Part shown: positions 45,492 to 55,264 of the stretch, piece by piece
Position numbering within the stretch: position 1 is the first letter of the stretch
How the letters are laid out: each line of letters begins with the position of its first letter
DNA from: Adiantum capillus-veneris
Lineage: Eukaryota > Streptophyta > Polypodiopsida > Polypodiales > Pteridaceae
DNA: 64,000 nt
Assembly (NCBI GenBank): GCA_014529385.2
Contig: CM043958.1
Coordinates: 144,721,734 to 144,785,733, forward strand
Reading direction: 5' to 3'
Program-made: the position numbers and the translations under genes
Notes under the pieces: model-generated
Told to the model about the DNA's origin: nothing
Database searches by the model: none
Seen by the model: only the letters and a program-made list of their open reading frames with translations

Positions 45492-47077
45492 TCATGTATC
45501 TGAAGAGTTCAGAATTTTTTTGACCATTTCCTGGCACCTATTTTGTGCGTAAGGCAACTCCCCAGTCAAGAGGGACTGCGCTATGGCATTTGGGTCAGTT
45601 GAGCCAATGGAAGCATGTATCCCTATCTGGGCAAGCACTTTACCACGAAAGCCAATGCCAAACGCTGTGCATACAAGGGATCTACGCACTAGGAACACTT
45701 GATGCGCAGTTTGAGCAATGGTACTCAAACACAAAAACTTGCTCAAAGCTTTTAACGACCAAGTCATAAAATGGGCTTGGGGAGTAAATTCATTATGGAT
45801 AATGGCCACATCGCCAGGGGGGAGTTGTCTGAGGTAATGCGCAAGGGAAGCTTGAGGTCCAAAGCCCGTCCGCTTGCGACCCGTCCTTGCAGCAAAATCA
45901 TCAACCTCCACAACATCCTGTCATAAACCGATGAAGGTTGAGAAAAAAGACAACGAAGGATAAAATAGTAACATGAAAATTAGGATATAGTTTACCTCCT
46001 GCTCCTTGTCGTCCTCCTCCCTGTTGCCCTTTGCATCCAAGTCAATGCTCCCATGCACCACAGATACAAGCTTTGGATCATCAGATGGGAGGTTGCATAA
46101 TGGCATAGGCATCCTAGCAGCCTCAACCTTGGCTTGCGTGGCTTGGAAATCTTCATCAGCCACGTGCAACTGCTCTGCTGCCAGGACCTCCGCACATACA
46201 ACTGCTCTGCTGCCATGACCTCCGCACATACAACTGCAACAGTGTCAGCAATAGAGTCCCCATCTGGCAAGAGCTTGCTTTCTAGGGCATCTGGCGTATT
46301 GTCTAAGGGACATTTGCTGCTGTTACATAGCACGCTCAAGCATTCATCCATGCGCAGGACAAATGCTTTTTCCAAATCATGCAGGAACACTGAGGAGAAG
46401 CGGCTAATTTCTACCTTTGGGATAGCCACATCCGTCAGTGGTAGTGGCACTGGAGTGTCACTAGGGCCAGCCGCAACTATGGATTTCTCAACCACTTCCT
46501 CAAGACCCCTAGGGTACTCGAGCTGGTGTGCTTTTCCTTCCGCTGCAGGGTTCATGGGGATAACGTGCTGCTCCTTGGTGTCCTTGATAAAGGACCCAAC
46601 TTGAAGGTGTGGTAAGCGGAGCTCCTCCAAATCAGGTTCCTCGCTCACCAAGAAGATAAATGTTGCGAGCCGAGAAAGGTACTCCACCCCCAACTTGCGC
46701 TTCTTGAGCGCTGACACCCCAGGGGCTTGCTCCTCCAAGTAATGGCCTGCATTGGTTGCAATTTCTTGGAATCGTTGCAACCGCTTGGAGAATGGGCGAT
46801 CACCTTTGTGTATATAGCGCAAAAGATCGCAAGGCACCCAGATCCCTGCATGTGGGGGGATAGATACAGAATATTTTATGATGTGCTCCTCCATGAATGC
46901 AAAAATATCCTCAAACGCATCCATGTGAAGGGCAACTGTGGCGTCAAGGTCAGGGAGACGAGTAAAAAAGGTGTGGAGGTCCAACTTCCCTTTGTATTTG
47001 GTGTCCTCGAGGAAGAGGATGAAGCGTGACAAAGGGGTGGATGTGGGTACAGATGCAGAGGCTGTGGCAGCATCCAT
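45492..47077 (-). pseudogene. Transposon gene A, function unknown, two exons, frameshifted
   Basis: Start ATG at 47077 (MDAATASASVPTS) lies about 90 bp after a TATA box (TTATAAAAGG on the minus strand, 47158-47167). Exon 1 runs to 45996 and exon 2 is 45917-45492. The intron has GT..AG ends and joins in frame (EQE to DVVEVDDFAARTG). A 32-bp tandem duplication at about 46172-46235 (CAACTGCTCTGCTGCCAGGA..) shifts the frame; with one unit the reading would connect both parts (CAEVMAAEQL). The predicted product would be near 500 residues. I recognise no domain. FILFLEDTKYKGKLDLHTFF and GRKRTGFGPQASLAHYLRQL are its best-defined stretches. Possibly an accessory factor for mobility. Confidence 0.6.
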
Positions 47078-47357
47078 GTTTAGCCTGGGGTGTGGATAGA
47101 GAGTGGAGGAGCTCAAGAGTTGCAAAAGTGAAAATAGTGAATGAGTTAGGTGGCCCCCCTTTTATAATGTACCCTTTTTTTAAGACATTAAAAAAAAAAG
47201 GCACTTTCACCAAAAAATGATTTCTCATCCGAATGCAAAAAATTATATTCAAAGGCATGATTTGCCGAAGCAAATCATGTTGATTACAGCGGGGATCAAT
47301 ATGAAAATTGCAAGAGTTACAAAGTTATAAGATCGATAGCATAGTTCCATCTATCCC

Positions 47358-48650
47358 CTAGTCCTCCTCGACCTTCAATTTGTCTTCCATTCTCTTCCCA
47401 ATCTGCGGACATTCATTACAATAAGCATCTAATGATCGACAAACCATGATGTATTGAAAATGTGGTGGAAGGATTCTCACCTTGTGACCTTGTAAACGAA
47501 ATTGTGCTTGTTGAAGGGCCTCAAAACCCATAATAACCAAATGTTCTCGAACATTACTGAGAGTCCAATGCTTGTTCACTTGGACTGCCTCCAAAGCATC
47601 GTTGGGCATCTTCACTGCAATGTCAAAGCTTGCAATAGCGCCGTCTACACTCTGTAAGGGAGTCCACACTCCAAGCTTGCACATCCAACGATCATAGTGA
47701 AATCGTATGTACAAGGAGGTGCGGGATTTCAAATAGCGCATTCCAATACCTAAAGCTCCAACCTTACAACGGTACCGGTCCCCGTTGTGCATGCCCTCCA
47801 CAAAACCCCAGTCCTCTTCTAAAAGCCTTCCTAATTCCTCGTAATGCACATCTTTACATACAAGCATTGTGGTAGTCTCCACAAATCCAAACTCTTTAAA
47901 AATGTGCACAAAACAATGAATAGGCAAACACCAGCTCAAGCCCACAGACCTAGAAGCTTTAGAGTATTTCAAAGAGTTTTGGACATTCATTATCATCTTT
48001 TGCTTGAAAGATGCTACCGACCACAAATCTGGGACCGGCCACTCCATACTTAATAAGGAAGTTACTTTGATGGGTTCAAGCGTTCCAAATGCTTGTGTAG
48101 AAGTAGGGACAATATAGGAGTGAGAATAGAAGAAAATCCTTCTTTGAACCAGTTTGGTTGGGCAAAGATGCGGGAACATTATTGCTCCAATATCCGCATG
48201 TATAGCATTGAATGTGCTGGAGAGACTATGTAGTGGCTGCTCCTCCACCAACGTGGATGGAAATATGACTATAAATGCATGACAAATGTTAAGTATGAAT
48301 CCATAATAACATTACACTGTGATTTCACACCTAGCTTTGTATTCTCAAAACATGTACTTACAATGTGTTGGAAATCGAGGTGGTCATTGCAAGTGCATGG
48401 TTGACATTGAGAAAACATGTTGCACAATGGCTACGGCCCCCTTGTCTTTGCGGTTCTTGAAGCCAAGGAGATTTCCTTTCCAATGAAGATCCAAGTTTGC
48501 ACGATTCCGCACACGATGAGGGCCAACAGCAGATGGTTGCATGTATACCCAAGCACCTTTGGTGAACTCTTGCGGCACCCACTCATCATCTACACCTCTA
48601 GTGTTGTGGCATGCAAGTGCTGTGACCTCATCCTTTGGCCGCCTTTACGA
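47358..48650 (-). pseudogene. Transposon gene B, function unknown, at least two exons, one in-frame TGA
   Basis: Exon 2 is 48268-47358 (IFPSTLVEEQPLHSLSSTFN to LKVEED and a stop). It joins across a 93-bp GT..AG intron (donor GTAAGT) to an upstream exon ending at 48362, with EWVPQEFTKGAWVYMQPS and NRANLDLHWKGNLLGFKNRK. In the joining frame a TGA follows MSTMHLQ, so this copy is interrupted. The 5' end is uncertain; the frame is open back to about 48650, and a proline-rich stretch lies beyond. No known domain recognised. It is the first gene on the minus strand, transcribed toward gene A with about 280 bp between them. Confidence 0.55.
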
Positions 48651-48744
48651 AGTAGAGTTGGCCATGGTTGAGCAAAGCAAACTAGGAGGAGGAGAAGAAC
48701 CTTGCTTGTTGCTACAGTGTAGGTGGGATAAAGTGATATGAGAA

Positions 48745-48860
48745 AATGGTCAACCCTTGTGGCAATGGGAGGAGAAGGTGGACAACCCTTGCTTGGTGTG
48801 GCACTGGGAGGAGAAGGTGGATAAGCCTTGCTTGGTGTGGCAATGGAAGGTGGTAGGGGA
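48745..48860. repeat. Short tandem repeat near the right transposon end
   Basis: Repeats of about 45-48 bp built on GGAGAAGGTGGA and CCTTGCTTGGTGTGGCA, two to three units. On the minus strand they read as PPSPP-ATPSK repeats in a 119-codon open frame (48590-48949). That frame could be a first exon or leader of gene B or only a chance reading. Confidence 0.6.
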
Positions 48861-48869
48861 GGAGAGAGG

Positions 48870-49391
48870 AGCTTCTTTGCTGCAACAATGGAGATGGTGT
48901 AGAGGGAGAGAGTGTTGGAGTAGAGGATGAGTGTGATGGTTGCAACCAAGGAGGGGTTGGAAAAGGGGTTCTAGAGAGAGAAAATCCCTTTTTGCCTAAT
49001 AACTACTTTTGGGGGAGCTCTGGATAGCAAAAAAAGATTTTTTTTAAAGTTTTTAAAAAATTTTGAATTTTAGGGTTTTTGGATGACGTTTTGACTTTTT
49101 GAGATCAAAAAATGCTTTTTTGACCATAAAATAGTTTTAGGGGGGTTTTTAGAAGATGAAATTTGAGTTTTGAAATTTTTGAAAATTTTCAAATTTTTGG
49201 GATTTTTTCAAAACCGGATCAAAAAGGAGGGAAGTTGGAGGTTCCATATGCCCCCCCCCCCCCCCCCCCCCCCCCTCCCCACCCCACCTTCTCACTAGGT
49301 AAAAGCCCATTTAAAAAGTGTAAGACTACTTTGTCCCCCTACATTTTTGAGGGCATAGAGTGTGTCCACCACCCTCTTCTCATTGGCTGGC
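48870..49391. other. Right subterminal region of the transposon
   Basis: AT-rich stretches (TTTTTTAAAGTTTTTAAAAA type), a poly-C run at 49251-49275 and no gene. It mirrors the AT-rich subterminal sequence near 40140-40260. Confidence 0.5.
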
Positions 49392-49446
49392 CTCTAATTA
49401 ACCTTAATCCCAAAGGGCCCCTAGAGAGTTCATATTTTTCCTAATG
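49392..49446 (-). repeat. Right terminal inverted repeat of the transposon
   Basis: Ends GTTCATATTTTTCCTAATG. See the left repeat for the match. Sequence after 49446 (GAAAGAGATC) is taken as PLE. Confidence 0.78.
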
Positions 49447-50630
49447 AAAGAGATCTTTACTTCATTTAGCACAGGTAGGTACGTCTCTTTTGATAATGGG
49501 AATCACCACCCCAGCAGTCTCGCTTTCTCTGCCGTACCATGCTCTGTCCATGCTGTGACACCCAGCAAATGCCCCAACTTATCACTCACGAATAGACCGT
49601 TCCGTAGATCTCTTACCTTACGAGCCCTATCACTAAGCTTCCCCTCCACCTTCTCCTCGTCATCTTGCAAAACAGCTCCTTTCAATGCTCCACTCTCTAT
49701 CACATCGCTACACAGCTCTAAGCATCCTTCTACCCTACTCCCTACTCACTTCACACCTTCTCCGTTACACAGGCTCACCAACCTACTCACGTCTCTCTCC
49801 CCAACTCCACACTCCTGGCGACTCTCATTTTCTCTTCACAACCAACTCCATCATATTGACTGCATGACGACAACTCGAGTCTCGCCAACCTTCCCCGCCA
49901 GTTGCATTCGTTGTATAAGCCCCTCGACCCCACACTCAAATCCATCTGCCCGTAATACTGATTGCATGGCGACATCTCGGGTATACACAACCTGCTCCGC
50001 CAGTTGCAGCTGCTGCATGGGTTAAGCCCCTCGACCCCTTGCTTTGCAACACACTCTTCACGGCTATAGTTAACCCAGTGTAACCATAACCTGCAACACA
50101 CTATTCAAGATACGAGGTTCATCAACCCGAAGGTTTGATCGATACTGAGCAGCTTCGCACTCAGTCAAGCAGCCTCGCACCCGGTCAAGATCGCTATTAA
50201 CCTCCTACTCGCGGCTTTCGAGTTGCCAAGCCAGATTCCCTAGCTGCATACGGCGGTACACCCTCCTTACCTCAGTTGGGTGCAGTTTTTATCACCCGCG
50301 CCATATCGCCATTCAGCGTATGTCTCACCATCTTCAACGCACGACGTCGGCCTCTAGATTGTATTACCTCACGAAGCTCAGTGAAAAACCCTACTGCATC
50401 ACCCTCCTCTAGGCCACATCACCTGCGGCAATACAATCGCCTATTCCTCTTCATCTTGGACAGTGGCTGTTTTTAGGCTAACCCTTTTTTTAAAGGGCTC
50501 CTTTACCCCCCTACCCTCCGATTAAGGAAATCCCCCACGGGCAACTTAAGCCTCATACCTCATTCCCTACAAATTAACACTCCAATACACGCCACAACTT
50601 CGAACCGTCGACACCCCCGGAAATCCCATC
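49447..50630 (+). other. PLE 5' untranslated region, right of the transposon
   Basis: Pyrimidine-rich sequence in front of the PLE ORFs. The 193-codon ORF at 49444-50025 is Ser/Pro/Thr-rich and starts inside the transposon end, so I treat it as chance. No other gene seen. Confidence 0.5.
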
Positions 50631-51823
50631 ATGGATGCACACCACAACAATAGCACGGATACAGACCTCAACAAGAATGAATTACACCAAACCTCGACAA
50701 CCCCTCTACCCCAGTAAATGACCCACCGGTCAACGACCCACCCAATAACAACAAACACTTCATGGAGAATACGCTATCACTAGACCACCTCACGCTCGAC
50801 CCCTACAAAATTATGGATGACAAATTCGAGTAACTTTCGGAGGAATCCTTTGACCTCTCCCCCAACCCTCATCAAGCCGATCTTAGGGTAGAAGATTCAC
50901 CCGTTCGTCTAGACCCAAACCCCGACATGGAGCCCTACCCACCATACTCAAACCCTCCAAAGAAGACCGGTTCCAAACTTCAAATCACCCTCTCCACCAT
51001 CAAAACCACACCCTCTTCACAGAATACTTCAAATCCCTCCCTATACCAACCTTCATCACCGGAGGAGCTCCAAACCCTCCCCTTACCCAAACCCTCTCCT
51101 CTCTCTCTTTCAAAACCCAAGGAGTTCGATGATATCATTAATCTCTCCTTTCTTGAGTTTACCAAGCTACACAAAAAGCTAGCCAAAGCCTCTTCCTACA
51201 CCACACACCTCATGGAACTACACAAGAACAATGCCAATCCCAATAGCCTTAACATGAAATCCCCTCATCTACAACTAGAAGACACCCAAGCTCAAGCCCT
51301 TCTTAACGCCAAATTCACCGCCCTCACAATCCAATATCAACTAGATTGCACCCTTGCCCTCATCCAAGCACAAAAATGCCTTGTTCAAAACCTCCAAAAT
51401 ATAGTGGATAACTACCACCTTGAAGTAGAAAGCCGCCTCACCGACCTCGTCAACAAGCTCTCCTCTATTACTTTACCCCTTTTAGTCGCAAGTGATTGGC
51501 TCCAATACCTGACCAAATGGAAAGATACCTCCATTCAACTCTTCCTCTCTCAAATGCAATCCCTTATAGTAAACTCTCATTTGGCCTCCACCAAAGAAGA
51601 AGAAGCTTTAAAATTTAGAAAGCGTACCACAATGAAAGAATCTATCATCCGCCTCCCTAAGGAGCAAACCATCAAGGAGCTCATAGAACTAGAAGTTCGC
51701 AAGCATTTCCAATCTCTCCCTCTCATCAAACCCTCTATCTCCTCACCCTTCACCACTAACACCCCTCTCATCAAGTCACCAAAAACCGTGCCCCAGCCAA
51801 AGCTCTCCCTTTTACCCCCCTAG
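50631..51823 (+). pseudogene. PLE ORF1-like protein
   Basis: Begins MDAHHNNSTDTDLNKNE, needs a one-base shift near 50716, and has a TAA near 50830 before a 298-codon open part from 50927 (MEPYPPYSNPPKKTGSK). That part is Pro/Ser-rich at first, then helical and charged with likely coiled coil (NAKFTALTIQYQLDCTL, VESRLTDLVNKLSSI). It is followed by an Asn/Asp/His-rich linker (about 52090-52300). It has no enzyme motif and is probably the N-terminal part of the PLE polyprotein or a nucleic-acid-binding ORF1. Confidence 0.6.
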
Positions 51824-52383
51824 AACCTCTCTCTCCTCTTCCTCCCACCTTACACACCCTTCCTCATCCCCCACCAAAACCTATATCAAAACCCCAAAGA
51901 CCCACACAATCTCAACTCTCTTCAAAAAACACGAACCACCCCACTCTCCTCCCCATTCCCCGCCCTCCAAAAAACCCTTCCTTTACTCCCCTCCCAACAA
52001 GCCTCCTAATAAGCCTATCACAAACCCAAAATACCCCCTCAATCACATTCATAACCTCTTTACACCAAATATCCCTTCTACCTACAACCGTAAAACAAAA
52101 TCCAAGCCATTCCTCTACAACAAGCTAACCAAACCTCCCAACCACAATAATCATCCTCAAGAAGACAACACCCACCACCACCACTACACCAATCATGACG
52201 ACAACAACATTAACACCAATCGTGACAACGACAATAATCACAAGCGTGCCTACGACGATGACGACGACCAGAAGCATGCCTACAATGATGCGGGAAAAGG
52301 AAAAGGGAGGAGGGATTAGGGCCTTCTTGTCCAACCTCTTCGTTACACTTGCTTTTTAGCAAGCCCCCCCTCCTCCCTTACCT

Positions 52384-54303
52384 TTGGATAAACACTCAAC
52401 ACTCCATCCCTTCCATCTCTACCTCACCACCTTCTACCCTATCCATTTCCAATGGAGCCCCCCCCTCCCTTTCAAAAAACTTCCCACAGATAGAGGAAGG
52501 AAGAGACACAAATTTTGGCTTCCTCTCATAAATCCCCATGCCTTCGAGCTCACAATTTTTAGTAAGCTCCCTTCATCTACCTTGGGCAACAACCTTTGTA
52601 CTAACTTTGTGCATAATCTCACCTCTCGTCCCCTCTCTAATGATGAAAAGAAATGCTTAGACCTAGGACTTAAATACATTCCCCCTCCCCTGAACCCCCC
52701 TGCGGAACTCATTATCAAAGCCCACGACTCCTTGGAAAGGAGTTTACAACTCAAAATGTTTTTTCAATCTTCTACATCCAACAACCCCCCCCCCCCCCCC
52801 CCCCTTACAAAATCCCTAACCCCTCTTGGATACCCCCCTCTTTAGATCCTACACTAGAGGGGATCACATCCCTAAACCTCCAAATCTTAAAGATACACTT
52901 GTACACTACAAATCTTCCCACTCAAAATTTCCCAAATTCGTGAAGCGTGCCCTTAAAAATCTTTCAATAGATGACACAATAGTCATCAAACCGGCGGATA
53001 AAAATCTTGGACTTACCATCCTATCATGGGAATGGTATGAACAAGAAGCCTATAGACAACTCAATGATCTCTCCACATACACACTCCTCATCCCACCTCC
53101 ACTAAACTACCTCGCCTCCTTACTCCACTCCATCACCCTCAAATACACTCTTCTAACCCTAGATGAAGCCACATTTATCCTCACACCACTCGTGAAACCC
53201 TTCAAACCCTGTCCTATCCAATTTCTCCCTAAGCTACACAAACCCTTACTTGTAGCCCGCCCTATTTGCTCTTACCGTGGATACTTGTTTGAAAATGCTT
53301 CCAAATGGCTACACTTTCAACTTTAGTCCTCCTTTCACAAAAGAAACAATGTGACCTCCCTTTACCCTAGCATCCCTATGACTCAGGGACTCATAGCCCT
53401 TAGAAATACCACCACTAACTTCTTCTCGACACCCCAAAAACAGAGTTCATCATCTCACTTGCCACCCTTATTCTTTCACACGATTATCTCTGCTTCAAAG
53501 ACAAAGTGTGGAAGCAAATTAAAGGCACCGCAATGGGATCTAATTTCGCAGTGGTTTATGCTTGCCTCTTTCTCTGTCACCTAGAAAACCACTCCCTTCT
53601 TATCCTTAGCCCGAACCTAGCATATTACAAAAGATTCATAGATGATGCCTTCAGGGTCTGGACAGGAAGTCGCAAATCACTTACCAAAGCCCTCGCTTCT
53701 TATGCATTCCATTTACAAGAACGTATAGTGATCTCACCCATCATTTCCTCCTTTGAAACTACCATCCTAGATATCCACTTCTACAAGGGACATGCTTTCA
53801 ACTTTTATGGTATCCTTGATTCCAATTGTTACCAAAAGCCTCTCAACTCATACCAATATATACCTTGGATCTCTTGGCACCCTCTCCACCAAAAAGTAGC
53901 CTTTATCAAAACAGAACTTAGGCACTATATCATCAGGGAAAGTAATCCCGACGGATTCTCTAGTTTGAGAAACCTCTTCTTCCTAAGACTCATTCGTAGA
54001 GGCTACCTAGGAAACTTCCTTCTTAAGGTATTTGGATTGATCACTTATAAGGAACGAATGTCTCTCTTAACCAAAACCCCTTCTTCAAAAAATCCTCTCC
54101 CTAACATCCTCAAACTCCCTTTTGCACCAAAAACTCGAAGACTACATCCTACCCTTACAATAGGAAAACCTATCCATACGGCCTGCAACCTCTCTCCCAC
54201 CCTTTCTCATCTTGACAAACCTATCCTATGTTGGACCAATGGCCATAACTTAGGCACTCTTCTAACCAAATGCAAAAACAAGATTCAAACCAAATTTTTT
54301 TGA
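52384..54303 (+). pseudogene. Penelope-type reverse transcriptase, disrupted
   Basis: RT of a Penelope-like element, related to telomerase reverse transcriptase by family knowledge. The N-terminal motif is LSNDEKKCLDLGLKYIPPP. After a frameshift at a poly-C run (52786-52804) come VIKPADKNLGLTIL, FLPKLHK and ARPICSYRG, then a TAG at 53324 and the VTSLYPSIPMTQGL motif (first catalytic Asp position degraded). After a second frameshift come QIKGTAMGSNFAVVYA and YKRFIDDAFRVW, with the catalytic DD. The C-terminal thumb-like part (NSYQYIPWISWHPLHQK) runs to a stop at 54303. No GIY-YIG, zinc-finger CCHH or other nuclease motif is visible after it. Confidence 0.88.
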
Positions 54304-54533
54304 AATACTCTTTGTACCCTACCCTAACCGCTACCGCTTGTTTTGCAGGTTCATTTTCAAAGCCCCTCCTCCCCCCCAAAAAAACTCACTGACGAGAAAG
54401 ACCCCTCCTATCTAAAAATCCCTCTTCTTCTTTGGAGCTTACATTCCAAATTTTTGTCCCTTTGAATGGTACTCTTGTAACACCTTTTTGTGAATTAAAA
54501 TACTCCCCCTTGCTCCTCAAGCTCTCAAACCAA

Positions 54534-54568
<35 letters not shown>

Positions 54569-55264
54569 CATCCCCCCCAATGTACACCTTACACCCAGTC
54601 CTGTACATTACACTCCCAGTCTTGGATTAAAAACTCTTTTGAAACCTAACAACTCTTTTTTTCTTAACACCACCCTTCGTGTTATGCTTGAAAAACCTCC
54701 TTACCCTCTATTCCCTCCTTGTTTTCTATTTTAGTTCCCCTTATAATTTAACCCCTCCAATACTCTTTTATACCGAAACAAGCAACCCGCAGTATCACCC
54801 CTTTGCTACACTATTCAGAGATACACCCCCTTGTATTGTGTTGGACACCCCCCCCCCCCCCCAACCCACCGACCCACCATTTTTTCCATATTATTAGGCC
54901 CCGCCTTCACTTAAAGCACCCCTCGGCTAACAGTCAATGAAGATTCCCCTCGGTAAAAAAGTCCAAGCCCTTATTTTTTATCTATGGGGACTCTACACCA
55001 CACTATACACCACTCGCTTCCTTCAGTTAGATGAACTAACTCCCTAACTAAACCCCTTCAAAAAGTACACTCCCCCCCCCCCCCCCCCTCCCTCCCTCTT
55101 ATATAAAGAACATCCTCTCCCCCATGTTTTCCCTTTTATCTCCTTTCTTCTACCACTGATGAGCTCCTCAATGGAGTGAAACGCGTTTGGTACCCCATAG
55201 CCCACCCCCACCGCACCTCCCCTCCTTCTCAAGCACATAGTGCTTCGCACGCTTAAACATCGTT
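54257..55264 (+). repeat. Right pseudo-LTR of the PLE
   Basis: 1008 bp, homologous to 38556-39579, starting within the last codons of RT. It contains poly-C runs, a TATATAAAG near 55100 and the hammerhead. A pyrimidine tract and TTTTGCAG near 54340 could be a splice acceptor, but no coding exon follows that I can recognise. Confidence 0.85.
55151..55192 (+). ncRNA. Hammerhead ribozyme, right copy (canonical core)
   Basis: Stem I UACCA/UGGUA (55151-55155 with 55188-55192); core CUGAUGA (55156-55162); stem II GCUCC/GGAGU with loop UCAAU; core GAAA (55178-55181); stem III the self-complementary ACGCGU (55181-55186). Cleavage is predicted after U at 55187 (GUU triplet). A very short palindromic stem III is expected of hammerheads that act as dimers, as in other PLEs. 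Confidence 0.88.

Larger units (their letters stand above)
39897..49446. mobile_element. 9.55-kb terminal-inverted-repeat DNA transposon carrying a histone H3-like gene
   Basis: The ends are inverted repeats: left CATTAGGAGAAATATGAAC and, reading inward from the right end, CATTAGGAAAAATATGAAC. Similarity extends inward to GGGATTAAGG(C/T)TAAT (39897-39965 and 49392-49446). Inside are a spliced transposase-like gene and an H3-like gene on the plus strand, two spliced genes of unknown function on the minus strand, and a large nested inverted repeat between the convergent sets. It sits inside the PLE 5' region. I could not find a clean target duplication. The coding genes carry several nonsense or frameshift changes, so this copy looks defective although its structure is complete. 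Confidence 0.75.
38447..55264 (+). mobile_element. Penelope-like element (PLE) with pseudo-LTRs, split by a DNA transposon
   Basis: Two direct terminal repeats of about 1.0 kb (38556-39579 and 54257-55264) flank an internal region with an ORF1-like protein and a Penelope-type reverse transcriptase. Without the transposon at 39897-49446 the unit is about 7.2 kb. Both repeats contain a hammerhead ribozyme, a known hallmark of PLEs. I see no GIY-YIG endonuclease after the RT. That would place it with endonuclease-lacking PLEs (Athena/Coprina type, known to associate with telomeres). Short CCCTAAC/CTAAACCC-like strings occur in the repeats. The coding region has several frameshifts and stops. Confidence 0.85.

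Noticed and set aside
39880-49460. A target-site duplication for the 9.55-kb transposon
   Set aside because: Flanks AAAACCTTA and AAAGAGATC share only scattered bases. I do not report a duplication.
54432-54734. Possible C-terminal exon of the PLE with an endonuclease
   Set aside because: An upstream TTTTGCAG could be an acceptor, but the reading has no GIY-YIG or other nuclease residues and crosses a poly-C tract.
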